From contig VBMV01000057.1 in assembly GCA_005878835.1 (NCBI GenBank), forward strand, positions 1 through 64,000: a stretch of DNA of 64,000 nt, written 5' to 3'. This document shows, one piece after another, positions 26,545 through 35,794 of this stretch; position 1 is the first letter of the stretch; each line of letters begins with the position of its first letter. The translations under genes were made by a program, and so were the position numbers. The notes below the pieces were generated by a model. The model made no database searches. It worked only from the letters and a program-made list of their open reading frames with translations, and had not been told where the DNA came from. This stretch comes from Gammaproteobacteria bacterium (lineage in GTDB: Bacteria; Pseudomonadota; Gammaproteobacteria; Steroidobacterales; Steroidobacteraceae).

Positions 26545-27708
26545 ATGGCTTGCGACAGGATCGAAATCCTTTTTATCATCGATTACTTTCACCGCACTGG
26601 TGGCACCGAAAAGCACCTCGCGCAGCTCATTGCCGGACTGCCCACGGACGCGTTTCGCTGCTCGGTCGTTGCCTTTGACCTTGGAGCAAATCCGCTCTTG
26701 GATGACTTGCGCGCGCGCGGCGTGTCGATCATGAGCGTGCCCGTGGGGCGGGAGTACGTGCCCAATGCGCTCCTTCAGGGTTGGCGCCTGGCTCGACTGA
26801 TCCGCAAGAACAGATACGACATCGTTCAGACGTTTCATCAGAAGGCGGATACTTACGGGGCCGTGATCGCCCGGCTGTCGGGGGTCAAGCACCTCATCTC
26901 CAGCAAGCGCGATACCGGCCAGTTGCGCAAGCCGTGGCACTTGTTCCTCAACCGGCGGCTCAAATCTCTGTTCGACGCGTTCATCGTGGTCGCGGAGGCG
27001 GTGCGGGTCGCGGTGATAGCCAACGATCATTTACCGCCTTCCCGCATTACGACGATCTACAACGGTGTTGACGTCGCGCGCTTTGTCGTGCCGTCGGCGC
27101 AGCAAAGAACGGACGCCAGGACACACCTCGGCTTCGCAGCGGACGATTTCGTCGTAGGTATGGTGGCCGGTTTTCGTCCCGAGAAAAATCACGAGGTGTT
27201 TTTTGCCGGCCTGTTGCAGGCGGCGCCCTCGATCCCGTCACTCAAGGTTCTGGCCGTCGGCGCTGGACCACTGCTGGCGCGCTTTCGCGCCTGGACTGCT
27301 CAGACCGAGCTCGGCGCCCGCACGGTGTTTGCCGGTGACGTAGCCGAGGTGCTGCCTTGCCTGTGGGCCATGGACGTCGGCTGCCTGACGTCCGGGAGCA
27401 ACGAGGGATTCTCGAATGCCATCGTGGAACAGATGGCCGTCGGGCTGCCGATGATCGTGACCGACGTCGGCGGCAACGCCGAAGCCGTGATCGACGGAGA
27501 AAATGGCCGTGTGATTGCACCGCTCGATGCGGCCGCGCTCAGCTCCGCACTGATCGACATGCACCGTAACCCGGCGCGCGCCGCAAGCATGGGGCGCGCG
27601 TCGCGCACACGGGTGGAGCAGAGATTCTCTCTCGAGCGGATGTGCGCGCAGCACATACGGCTCTACCGTTCCTGTCGGCGGGCGAGCGCTGAGCGCTCGG
27701 ACCAGTGA
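26545..27708 (+). CDS. Glycosyltransferase family 4
   Basis: A 387-residue GT-B enzyme. IIDYFHRTGGTEKHL opens the acceptor domain; GMVAGFRPEKNH and GSNEGFSNAIVEQMAVG, containing the E-x7-E pattern, mark the donor domain. It diverges from the MBOAT gene with 171 bp between starts and is coupled to the following acyltransferase gene by a GTGA overlap. That overlap suggests the added sugar is the one later acylated, which is inference. Confidence 0.9.
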   Translation: MACDRIEILFIIDYFHRTGGTEKHLAQLIAGLPTDAFRCSVVAFDLGANPLLDDLRARGVSIMSVPVGREYVPNALLQGWRLARLIRKNRYDIVQTFHQKADTYGAVIARLSGVKHLISSKRDTGQLRKPWHLFLNRRLKSLFDAFIVVAEAVRVAVIANDHLPPSRITTIYNGVDVARFVVPSAQQRTDARTHLGFAADDFVVGMVAGFRPEKNHEVFFAGLLQAAPSIPSLKVLAVGAGPLLARFRAWTAQTELGARTVFAGDVAEVLPCLWAMDVGCLTSGSNEGFSNAIVEQMAVGLPMIVTDVGGNAEAVIDGENGRVIAPLDAAALSSALIDMHRNPARAASMGRASRTRVEQRFSLERMCAQHIRLYRSCRRASAERSDQ

Positions 27709-28757
27709 GGGTCCAGGTGCACGAGGGCGGCGAATTCTCCTGCGAAGTGACCGGTTTCCACGGTTATGAGCAGCAAATTCTCGGTCTGCGTAACGCCAAT
27801 CGGGATGAGCCGGAGACCCTCGAATACCTCGCTTGGCGTTACCGGCGCTCGGCCGATTCCCCGGAGCCGCAGGTATTCTGGCTGCTGAGCCCTGATCGTC
27901 AGCGCGTCGGGATGGCATCCGTGGTCTTTCGCCCGTACTGGAGCAACAACACGCGCGTACAGACCGCCGTGGTCGGCGACATCTCGCTCGATACGCGCTG
28001 GCGCGGCCGCGGCCTGGGTCAGGTACTGCTGCGATTCATGACCGAATATCTCGATGCGCATTTCCCGCGGCAACCGGCGTTCGTGATCCCCACGGAAGCG
28101 GCCCGGCGGGCGCTTAGCAAGGTGGGTTGGGTGACATCGGGCACTCTGGTGCCATACGTTTACGTGCTCGACCCCACGCGCTACGTCCGTGCGCTGGTGC
28201 GCAGTGGCTGGCTGGCAACGCGCATTGCGCGGCGGATGCGAGCCGTGGAGCGAATCGTGACGCGACTGCGCGCTACGCGAGTCGGTTCGTTGCACCTGAA
28301 GGACACACTGGACGAGTCGCTGCTCGAGTTCGCTCGCAGGCTGCCGCCGCCCGGCGGCGCGGTGCGCGAGCTCGGGCCGGAGTCACTCAACTGGAGGTAT
28401 GGGCAGCATCCGCACACGCGATTCACCTTCGCCAGGTTCGCCCGCTCGGGCGAGACGCGCGGATTGCTGATCTTCGAAGACAGCACTCTGGAACAAACCT
28501 GGTCGATCTACGACCTCGCCGCCAAGACCCCGGCTGACCTGAGCACGATGTTGACGCTGTTCGTCCAGCGCGCTCAATCGGCGCCTGACCTGGTCACGTT
28601 GCGCGTGACTCTGGACGAGCGGCACCCGTGCCGGACTCATCTGCGCACGCTCGGGTTCATTGCGCGCCGTCCTGACACGGTGTTCCAGGTTCACTCGCAC
28701 AGCGGAATCGCCGAACGCCTCGCGTGGTGCGTGACGCAGGGGGACAAGGACACCTGA
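27705..28757 (+). CDS. GNAT-fold N-acyltransferase family protein
   Basis: A 350-residue protein. The N-terminal half contains a GNAT acetyl-CoA loop (RWRGRGLGQVLLRF) and a typical GNAT strand-helix order. The C-terminal half, from about residue 200, looks like a second degenerate acyltransferase-like domain (LNWRYGQHPHTRF). It starts with GTG overlapping the stop of the GT4 gene. It probably acylates an amino sugar of the polymer; acyl donor and target are unknown. Confidence 0.72.
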   Translation: MRVQVHEGGEFSCEVTGFHGYEQQILGLRNANRDEPETLEYLAWRYRRSADSPEPQVFWLLSPDRQRVGMASVVFRPYWSNNTRVQTAVVGDISLDTRWRGRGLGQVLLRFMTEYLDAHFPRQPAFVIPTEAARRALSKVGWVTSGTLVPYVYVLDPTRYVRALVRSGWLATRIARRMRAVERIVTRLRATRVGSLHLKDTLDESLLEFARRLPPPGGAVRELGPESLNWRYGQHPHTRFTFARFARSGETRGLLIFEDSTLEQTWSIYDLAAKTPADLSTMLTLFVQRAQSAPDLVTLRVTLDERHPCRTHLRTLGFIARRPDTVFQVHSHSGIAERLAWCVTQGDKDT

Positions 28758-28787
28758 TGGAGCCGCAAGACTGACCACGAGGCAGCA

Positions 28788-29876
28788 TTGGGCGCACTGA
28801 CTCTACGCAGGTGGGGCGTTGATCAATGGCTCGGCAACGCGGTCGCCTGGAAGGCGCTGCTCGCATGCTCGAGCGCCGATCCGCTGTTCCTGTCCTGGGA
28901 GTGGCTCACCCACTGGTGGCAGTGCTACGGCGGTAGTCTGGGGCGCGCTCCCGATATCCTGGCTTTCTATCGCGGTGAGGATCTGGTCGGACTCGCGCCA
29001 CTGTATCACCGGCTCGTCATGCGCGGCGTGCTGCTCGCGCACTCGGTGCAGGTGATCGGGCTGTCATGGCGCGACTCCGAGCCGCTGATCTCGGAGTACC
29101 TTGACGTCATCGCCGCGCCGCAGGATCTCGGCGCCGTACGGCACGCCTGCCTGCGGCTGCTGCTGGACGAGCCCGCCTGGACAGAGCTGGTGATCGGGTA
29201 CAGCGCCGCCGGGCAGCAGTGGCGCGACGCGTTTGCCCGGCTGGCGCCTGCCAGGGGGCACTACGTGCGAGAGCTCGACCGCTCGGTCAGCTACCAGGCG
29301 GACCTGGCCCAGGGCTTCGGGCCCTACCTCAGGGATCTCGGACAGTCGACGCGCCGCAGCCTGTGGAACCTGCGCCGGCGCCTCACGGACCAAGGCGCAG
29401 TGAGTCTCGAGTTCGTCGCGGCAGGGGAAATCGACCGCGGATTCAGCGACCTCAACCGGCTGCACCAGTTGCGGTGGAAGAGGCCGGCGTTCACCGGGAA
29501 GCGGCTGGCGTTTCACCGGACTCTCGCGAGCCGGTTGGCGACCCACGCCGAGCTGGCCTTCTCGCGGCTGCGCGTCGGGGGTGATGTGGTGTCGGTGCTC
29601 TACGACATCCGCAAGGGAGCGCGCCAATACAACATCAAGATGGCTTTCGACCCTGCATTCAGCAGCCGTGTGTCGCTCGGCCTGATTCACCTCGGCTATG
29701 CCATGGAGAATGCGGCGGATCACGGCATCAGCAGCTATGATTTTCTCGCGGGGCCTGGGCGTGCGAGTGACTACAAGCGCCACTTGAGTCAGTCACGCCG
29801 CGCCCTGAGTTGCGTGCAGATGCTTCGCGGTCGCATCCTGCCCGCACTCTATCGATGGCGTGACCATGCACGCTAG
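28788..29876 (+). CDS. CelD/BcsL-type GNAT (FemAB-like) acyltransferase
   Basis: A 362-residue protein of the acyltransferase family often found in cellulose and exopolysaccharide clusters. Recognisable parts are FLSWEWLTHWW, RRSLWNLRRRL and YDFLAGPGRASDYK, the last typical of FemAB/CelD C-termini. A TTG start after GAGGCAGC is proposed, because no in-frame ATG precedes the conserved region. It forms a pair with the GNAT gene upstream, so two successive acyl or aminoacyl additions are plausible. Confidence 0.75.
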   Translation: MGALTLRRWGVDQWLGNAVAWKALLACSSADPLFLSWEWLTHWWQCYGGSLGRAPDILAFYRGEDLVGLAPLYHRLVMRGVLLAHSVQVIGLSWRDSEPLISEYLDVIAAPQDLGAVRHACLRLLLDEPAWTELVIGYSAAGQQWRDAFARLAPARGHYVRELDRSVSYQADLAQGFGPYLRDLGQSTRRSLWNLRRRLTDQGAVSLEFVAAGEIDRGFSDLNRLHQLRWKRPAFTGKRLAFHRTLASRLATHAELAFSRLRVGGDVVSVLYDIRKGARQYNIKMAFDPAFSSRVSLGLIHLGYAMENAADHGISSYDFLAGPGRASDYKRHLSQSRRALSCVQMLRGRILPALYRWRDHAR

Positions 29877-29931
29877 GCTGCGGATCGAACCTGGCGCGTG
29901 CGAACACGGCTCGAGGTGGCGCGGTGGCCGC

Positions 29932-31209
29932 TCAGGATCGCCGACGATGGCGGAGCTCGACGCTGCAGCCCGCGCGGAAGATGCCTGCCAGCCGCTCCAC
30001 GACGGCGCCCCGCTCATACGCGCCGTGTGCCTTCTGCAGTGCTGCCTGGCCGAGTCGCGCGGCTCCGTGCCGATCGCCCAGCAGGCGAACGCATGCCGCG
30101 GCGAGCTCCGCCGGTGCATCGCGCAGGATGATCTCGCGCCCGTCCTCGAAATTCAGTCCCTCCGCTGCCAGTCGCGTCGCTACGATCGCCTTGGCGTGCG
30201 CTGCGGCTTCGATGATTTTCACGCGCGTGCCCCCGCCGTGACGAATTGGACAGCACACCACGCGCGCGCGGGCGTACCATGAGCGAAGATCATCGACGAA
30301 ACCGGTAAATCTGACGCTCTCATCCGCTGTGTGGTACGAGGCCGTCAGCTCCGGGCAGGGGCCGATGACGGCCAGTCGGGCTGCCGGAACCCGCGCGCGC
30401 ACCGCGGGCCAGATCTCCTGCACCAGCAAATCAACCGCCTGAATGTTCGGACGGTAGCCCATGCTTCCCACGAACAGCACCAGCGCTTCGGTCGCGTCGC
30501 CGTCGTCCAGGCGGGGGAACTCGACGCTGTTGGGAACCGTTTGCACGCGCTCGGTACCGGGGAAGCGCGCCAGATAGCGGCGATCGGCCTCCGAGCATAC
30601 GAATGTCGCGGCCGCGAGGCGTATGGCCTGAATCTCGGCGAGCATCAGCCTGGGTACGTGCAACAGCTGCAGGCGCTCGGCTGGCCACCCGGGGTCATGC
30701 AGCAGGCGGCGAGACCAGCTCACGTGCTCGATGTCATCCAGGTCGAAGAAAAGAGGCGCGCGGCGCGTCTTTTCCGGCGCCTGGCGCGCCAGTGCCATCA
30801 GTACGCACATCGACGACAGGCGGTGCGCCAGGATCATGTCCGGCCGGGCGTCCAGCGCGGCACTGACCGCATCGAAGGCTGCTGCGGTGTTGGCGGGACG
30901 GGCAATGCGTTGCGCGTGGAAGTCAAACACGCCCCGCCCGCGGCGCTGCCACAACGTCGCTGGCTCATCGTCTACCAGCGTCGGCGCGACCCGAATCCAG
31001 ACCGCGGCTGACCAGAGCCGGCGCAGGCGCTGCTCGTGCTCCCGGAGCTCGGCCGCTGCGTAGTGCCGCTCCACGGGCTGCAGAAACAGGCAGTCGACGC
31101 GATCCACGACCGTGGCCAGGGCCTGTACCTGCGTTCCCAGGCGTTGATGGACCCCCACCGTGCGGGAGTCGTTCGGGAAGTAGCGTGACACCACCAGGGC
31201 GGTCGTCAT
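29932..31209 (-). CDS. Glycosyltransferase family 4
   Basis: A 425-residue GT-B enzyme. The N-terminus reads MTTALVVSRYFPNDSRTVG; FDLDDIEHVSW lies at the domain interface; LVLFVGSMGYRPN and RHGGGTRVKIIEAAAHAKA form the donor site. The start overlaps the stop of the upstream C-methyltransferase gene (ATGA). It is convergent with the CelD-like gene. FDLDDIE-type GT4s are frequent in surface glycan loci; the specific sugar is unknown. Confidence 0.87.
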   Translation of the reverse strand: MTTALVVSRYFPNDSRTVGVHQRLGTQVQALATVVDRVDCLFLQPVERHYAAAELREHEQRLRRLWSAAVWIRVAPTLVDDEPATLWQRRGRGVFDFHAQRIARPANTAAAFDAVSAALDARPDMILAHRLSSMCVLMALARQAPEKTRRAPLFFDLDDIEHVSWSRRLLHDPGWPAERLQLLHVPRLMLAEIQAIRLAAATFVCSEADRRYLARFPGTERVQTVPNSVEFPRLDDGDATEALVLFVGSMGYRPNIQAVDLLVQEIWPAVRARVPAARLAVIGPCPELTASYHTADESVRFTGFVDDLRSWYARARVVCCPIRHGGGTRVKIIEAAAHAKAIVATRLAAEGLNFEDGREIILRDAPAELAAACVRLLGDRHGAARLGQAALQKAHGAYERGAVVERLAGIFRAGCSVELRHRRRS

Positions 31210-32456
31210 CCGGCGTCCTGACCGACGATCTCGACCCTGGGAATGGGCACCACGAAGCGAGCCTTCAGGCCCGCCGTTCGGCCCACTGTCGCGAGAATCT
31301 CCTCCTTGAGGTTCCACGGCAGTATCAATACGTAGTCGGGACGGGCTTTGACCAACTCGTCAGGATGCAGAATCGGGATATGGGTGCCGGGTGTGTACTT
31401 ACCCTGCTTATGCGGATTACGGTCGACCGTGAAGTCGAGGAAGTCCGTGCCGATGCCGCAATAATTGAGCAGCGTGTTGCCCTTTCCCGGGGCACCGTAG
31501 CCGACGATGCGCTTGCCGGCGCGTTTCGCGTCGATCAGAAACGTGAGTAGCGCCCGCTTGGTCTCGCGTACCTGCGCGGCGAATGCCGCATAGGTTTCGA
31601 CACTCCTCAGCCCAAAGCGCTCCTCTACGGCGGGCAATTCGCGCGCCCGCGCGCTGACCGGCTTGGAGCCGTCCTCGGTGTGCCTGGCGTAGATCCGCAG
31701 CGAGCCGCCGTGGGTCGGTATTCTCTCGACATCGAACAGCGTCAGGCCGTGATGACGAAACACCTCGGTCACGGTCGCGAACGAGAGGTAGCTGAAGTGC
31801 TCGTGGTAGATGGTGTCGAACTGGTTGTGCTGCATCAATTCCAGCAGATGCGGAAACTCCATGGTGATCACGCCCTTCTCGGCCAGGAGCAGCTTCATGC
31901 CGCCGACGAAGTCGTTCAGATCGGGGACGTGTGCCAGCACGTTATTGCCGAGCAGCAGGTCCGGCTTGCCGAATTCGGCAGCCAGTTCGCGTGCAGTCCG
32001 GGTGCCGAAGAACTTCACCACCGAAGGTATGCCATTGGCGATGGCCACCTCGGCCACGTTGGCGGCGGGCTCGACGCCCAGGACGGGGACGCTTTTCGCG
32101 ACAAAATGCTGCAGCAGGTAACCGTCGTTGCTGGCGATCTCCACCACGCGGCTGTGGGGACCGAAGCGGAAGCGCTCGCACATCAGCTCGCAGTACTTGC
32201 GCGCGTGCTCCACCCAGCTGTCCGAATAGGATGAGAAGTAGGCGTACTCGCTGAAGAGGTCGCTCGGGGCGACGAGCTCCTCGAGCTGCACGAGGAAGCA
32301 TCGCTCGCACACGTACGCATGCAGCGGATAGAACGGCTCCATGTGATTGAGCTGTTCAGCCGTGATGTGCCTCTGGCACAGCGGCGACATGCCCAGGTCG
32401 ACGAAGCTATGGCGCACGGCATGGCCGCAAAAGCGGCAGTTCAGCGCGCGATCCAT
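31206..32456 (-). CDS. Sugar C-methyltransferase-like protein (TylCIII/NovU type)
   Basis: A 416-residue three-part protein. The N-terminal zinc domain has Cys7-x2-Cys10 and Cys50-x2-Cys53. A SAM-binding core follows (VVEIASNDGYLLQHF). The C-terminal Methyltransf_14-like domain (GYGAPGKGNTLLNY, PWNLKEEI) completes the set. Relatives such as TylCIII methylate carbon 3 of NDP-4-keto-6-deoxysugars, so a branched-chain sugar is likely. The start at MDRALNCRFC is preferred because the first zinc Cys follows at once. It is divergent from the ABC transporter genes, with 131 bp between. Confidence 0.87.
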   Translation of the reverse strand: MDRALNCRFCGHAVRHSFVDLGMSPLCQRHITAEQLNHMEPFYPLHAYVCERCFLVQLEELVAPSDLFSEYAYFSSYSDSWVEHARKYCELMCERFRFGPHSRVVEIASNDGYLLQHFVAKSVPVLGVEPAANVAEVAIANGIPSVVKFFGTRTARELAAEFGKPDLLLGNNVLAHVPDLNDFVGGMKLLLAEKGVITMEFPHLLELMQHNQFDTIYHEHFSYLSFATVTEVFRHHGLTLFDVERIPTHGGSLRIYARHTEDGSKPVSARARELPAVEERFGLRSVETYAAFAAQVRETKRALLTFLIDAKRAGKRIVGYGAPGKGNTLLNYCGIGTDFLDFTVDRNPHKQGKYTPGTHIPILHPDELVKARPDYVLILPWNLKEEILATVGRTAGLKARFVVPIPRVEIVGQDAG

Positions 32457-32587
32457 GATGAGAGCCTCGAATTCCCGGATGCCGTCAGTAATAGTCAACC
32501 CGCAGCGTAGGACAGAGCCTACCGGGCCCAGCGCGATCTCCGGGCTCGCGAACAAGATAATATAAGGTCATGGGCCGTGCCCTGTGA

Positions 32588-33415
32588 ATGTCTGCTGCCG
32601 GCGGCCAGGCGCCTCGGCCGGATAGGGACTTTGTGGGCCAATGGGTTTCTGAAATCTGGCACTCCCGGGAAATCCTCTACTTCCTGGCGTGGCGTGATGT
32701 GAAGGTGCGCTACAAGCAGGCGGCGCTGGGCGTCGCCTGGGCGCTGCTGCAGCCTCTTTTCACCATGATCACGTTCGCCTTCTTCTTCGGGAAGCTGGCC
32801 GGCATTCCGAGCGATGGCGTGCCGTACCCGCTGTTCTCGTACTCGGCCTTGCTGCTGTGGACGTATTTCTCCGTTACGCTTTCGCAGGTCGGCAACAGTC
32901 TCATCGCCAATTCCAGTCTGATCACCAAGATCTACTTTCCGCGTGTGCTGCTGCCGGCGGCCGCAGCCTGCGGAGGTCTGCTCGACCTGCTCGTCAGCTC
33001 CGTGTTCCTGATCGGGATGCTGCTGTACTACCACATAACTCCGAGCTGGACAGTGCTGCTGACGCCAATTTTTGTCGGACAGACGGTGCTGTTGGTCATG
33101 GGACTCGGCATGCTGCTTGCCGCCCTGAACGTGCGCTACCGTGACGTCAAGTACACCATCCCGTTTCTCACCCAGCTCGGCCTGTTCGTGACGCCCATCA
33201 TCTATCCGGTGAGCTTCCTGCCACATCGTTTCCAGGGCTGGCTGGCTTTGAATCCCATGACCGGTGTGATTCAGGGGTTCCGCGCCTGCCTGTTCGGCGG
33301 CGGCCACGTCGATTGGGATGTATTGGGTTGTTCGTGGATCGTGACGTTGCTGCTGCTGCTCATCGGCAGCTGGCACTTCAGAAGCACGGAGCGTGTTTTC
33401 GCCGATGTTGTCTGA
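32588..33415 (+). CDS. ABC-2 type polysaccharide export permease (Wzm-like)
   Basis: A 275-residue inner-membrane permease with six hydrophobic segments. The cytoplasmic N-terminus contains DVKVRYKQAALGVAWALLQPL, a region diagnostic of capsule and O-antigen ABC permeases; NPMTGVIQGFR lies near the end. With the ATPase 15 bp downstream it would flip or export a lipid-linked glycan. This is an ABC-dependent route inside a locus otherwise of Wza/Wzz/Wzy type. Confidence 0.93.
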   Translation: MSAAGGQAPRPDRDFVGQWVSEIWHSREILYFLAWRDVKVRYKQAALGVAWALLQPLFTMITFAFFFGKLAGIPSDGVPYPLFSYSALLLWTYFSVTLSQVGNSLIANSSLITKIYFPRVLLPAAAACGGLLDLLVSSVFLIGMLLYYHITPSWTVLLTPIFVGQTVLLVMGLGMLLAALNVRYRDVKYTIPFLTQLGLFVTPIIYPVSFLPHRFQGWLALNPMTGVIQGFRACLFGGGHVDWDVLGCSWIVTLLLLLIGSWHFRSTERVFADVV

Positions 33416-33430
33416 CGCCGGGACCCCGCG

Positions 33431-34720
33431 ATGACTGAGTCCATCACCGTCGAAAGCCTCTGCAAGCGTTACGAGCTCGGAGCCTTGCAGCAGGAAACCC
33501 AGCTGCGCGACCAGCTGGTGCGGCTGTTGCGAGCGCCGTTCGGCAGGCGAGCGCCCAAGGAGGTCATCTGGGCCTTGCGCGATGTCTCCTTCACCGTGCA
33601 ACAGGGCGAGGTGGTCGGCATCATCGGCCGTAACGGCGCCGGCAAGAGCACGCTCCTGAAGATACTGTCGAAAATCACTTATCCCACCTCCGGCAGGGTA
33701 CGCGCGCGCGGGCGCGTCGCCGCGCTGCTGGAAGTCGGCGCCGGGTTCCACGAGGAGCTCACCGGGCGCGAGAACATCTTCCTCAACGGTTCCATCATGG
33801 GGATGAAGAAGAAGGAGGTCGACGCCAAGCTCGAGGCGATCGTCGAGTTCTCGGGCCTGCAGCGTTTCATCGACACACCCATCAAGCGCTATTCGACCGG
33901 CATGCGCTCGCGGCTCGGCTTCGCCGTGGCCGCGCACCTCGACCCGGATGTGCTCATCGTCGATGAGGTCCTGGCGGTTGGCGACGCGGTATTCCAGAAG
34001 AAATGCGTCAGCGCCATGCACGATCTGCGCGGTGGGGGGCGCACCGTGCTGTTCGTATCCCACAACATGGCGGCGGTCGAGAATCTATGCTCGCGTGGCA
34101 TGTGGATCGCAGAGGGCAGAGTCAGGCTCGACGGACCGATGCGTGAGGTCATCGAAGCCTACATGGGATCGTTTGCTTCGGCCGACAGCGCCTCCAAGGC
34201 ACTCATCGCGGCAGACGGCCGGGGCGGGAGCGGCGAGATCCGCTTCACCCGGGTCGAATTCCGCTCGACCGATGGGCAGCTGCAAACCGTCACGCGTTGC
34301 GGCAAGAGTCTGGTGATCCGCCTGCATTACCGCGCGCAGCAGCCGATCGAGCGGCCGGCCTTCGCCCTCAGGATGTATACGGAGCTCGGCACGCTGGTGA
34401 CCGACACCGGCACCTGGCTTCACGGTCTGGACATTCCGCTGGTCCCGCTGGGGGACGGCTACCTCGACCTCGAGATCGATTCTCTCAACCTCATGCCGGG
34501 GCGCTACTACTTCTCGCTGAAAGTGGACTCCTGCCTGGAAACACGCGTGTACGACGCCCTGGAGCACGCCGTGCAGCTCGATATCGAGGAGGCGCCTATT
34601 TATGGCTTGAGCCGGCGCATCGACAGCCGCTTTGGACTGGTGTTCTTTCCCCAGCGTTGGCGCCTGGATGGCATCGGCAGCGGCGCCAGGATCGAGGTGA
34701 GCCCGGCCGCCAACGGTTGA
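33431..34720 (+). CDS. Polysaccharide ABC transporter ATPase with Wzt C-terminal domain
   Basis: A 429-residue ATPase. Walker A GRNGAGKST, an ABC signature region YSTGMRSRLGF, Walker B DVLIVDEVLAVGD and the switch His in LFVSHNM are all present. From about residue 265 a beta-sandwich of the Wzt_C type follows (TRVEFRSTDGQ ... GLVFFPQRW). In E. coli O9a Wzt this domain binds the modified end of the O-chain and selects cargo. Its presence therefore suggests export of a finished chain with a terminal mark, possibly methyl or phosphate. Confidence 0.93.
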   Translation: MTESITVESLCKRYELGALQQETQLRDQLVRLLRAPFGRRAPKEVIWALRDVSFTVQQGEVVGIIGRNGAGKSTLLKILSKITYPTSGRVRARGRVAALLEVGAGFHEELTGRENIFLNGSIMGMKKKEVDAKLEAIVEFSGLQRFIDTPIKRYSTGMRSRLGFAVAAHLDPDVLIVDEVLAVGDAVFQKKCVSAMHDLRGGGRTVLFVSHNMAAVENLCSRGMWIAEGRVRLDGPMREVIEAYMGSFASADSASKALIAADGRGGSGEIRFTRVEFRSTDGQLQTVTRCGKSLVIRLHYRAQQPIERPAFALRMYTELGTLVTDTGTWLHGLDIPLVPLGDGYLDLEIDSLNLMPGRYYFSLKVDSCLETRVYDALEHAVQLDIEEAPIYGLSRRIDSRFGLVFFPQRWRLDGIGSGARIEVSPAANG

Positions 34721-34761
34721 AGAGGATCCATACGGCCGCAGGCTGGCGCCAACATACGGAT

Positions 34762-35793
34762 ATGCGCGTTTTCGTCACCGGAGTGGATGGTTACATCGGG
34801 GCGGTGCTCGCGCCCTATCTGCTCGAGCGTGGCATCAGGGTCTTCGGCCTCGATACCGGCTACTACCGGGATGGGTGGCTGTACAGCGACAACCGGCGTC
34901 TGGCGGCGACACCTCACACGCTCAACAAGGATCTGCGCGCCGTTACGGCGGCCGACCTGGCGGGCTGCGATGCCGTGGTGCATCTCGCCGAGCTATCCAA
35001 CGATCCGCTCGGACAGAACAATCCCGAGGTGATGCACCGGCTCAACCATCACGGCTCGGTGGCATTCGCAAAGGAATGTATGCGCGCGGGCATCAGGCGC
35101 TTCGTCTACACCTCCTCCTGCAGCGTCTATGGCGCGGGCACCGGAGAGTTTCTCGACGAGAACGCGCGCGTCAATCCGCAGACCGCCTACGCCGAATGCA
35201 AGGTGCTGGTGGAGCGTGACCTGTGCGCCATGGCGGGAGCGCATTTCAGCCCGGTGCTGTTGCGCAATGCCACGGCGTTCGGCCCCTCGCCGCGCATGCG
35301 CTTCGACATCGTCCTCAACGATCTGTGCGCGCTGGCCTGGACGAGCAGACGCATCGTCATGACGAGCGACGGCAGTCCCTGGCGCCCGCTGGTGCACGTC
35401 GAGGATATCTGCGAAGCCATCTACCGCAGTCTGCTCGCGCCGGAGGCCGCGGTGCGTGGCAAGGTCTTCAATGTGGGACAGACTTCCGAGAACTACCGCG
35501 TGCGAGAACTGGCGCAGATCGTCGCGGATGAGTTCCCCGGTTGCGCGGTCTCGGTGGGCGCGTCGGCCGGCGACAACCGCAGTTACCGCGTGAAATTCGA
35601 GCGCATCCACCGCGAATTACCCGGCTTCAGATGCCGCCATACGGCGCGCGATGGCGCGCGCCAGTTGCACGAGCTGTTCGAGCGCATTCAAATGCAGCCG
35701 GACACCTACCAGTTCCGCGCCTTCACCCGTCTGAAGCAGTTGCAGTACCTGCAGGCGACTCGGCAGATCGACGGCGAGTTCTACTGGCGCTGA
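34762..35793 (+). CDS. NAD-dependent epimerase/dehydratase (extended SDR)
   Basis: A 343-residue short-chain dehydrogenase of the extended type. The Rossmann motif is GVDGYIG (7-13); active-site residues are the TSSCSVYG Ser and Tyr143/Lys147 in YAECK. It would act on the sugar of an NDP-sugar. No ribosome site is strong, but the start fits the Rossmann strand exactly. It is placed with an RmlC-like epimerase, a cytidylyltransferase and a C-methyltransferase, so a modified deoxysugar pathway is inferred. It is not an obvious 4,6-dehydratase. Confidence 0.85.
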   Translation: MRVFVTGVDGYIGAVLAPYLLERGIRVFGLDTGYYRDGWLYSDNRRLAATPHTLNKDLRAVTAADLAGCDAVVHLAELSNDPLGQNNPEVMHRLNHHGSVAFAKECMRAGIRRFVYTSSCSVYGAGTGEFLDENARVNPQTAYAECKVLVERDLCAMAGAHFSPVLLRNATAFGPSPRMRFDIVLNDLCALAWTSRRIVMTSDGSPWRPLVHVEDICEAIYRSLLAPEAAVRGKVFNVGQTSENYRVRELAQIVADEFPGCAVSVGASAGDNRSYRVKFERIHRELPGFRCRHTARDGARQLHELFERIQMQPDTYQFRAFTRLKQLQYLQATRQIDGEFYWR

Positions 35794-35794
35794 C

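Noticed and set aside
32457-32587. AT-rich TATAAG/ATAATA stretch as a sigma-70 promoter between the methyltransferase and Wzm genes
   Set aside because: No convincing -35 element at a proper distance on either strand; a promoter is likely somewhere here but cannot be placed.
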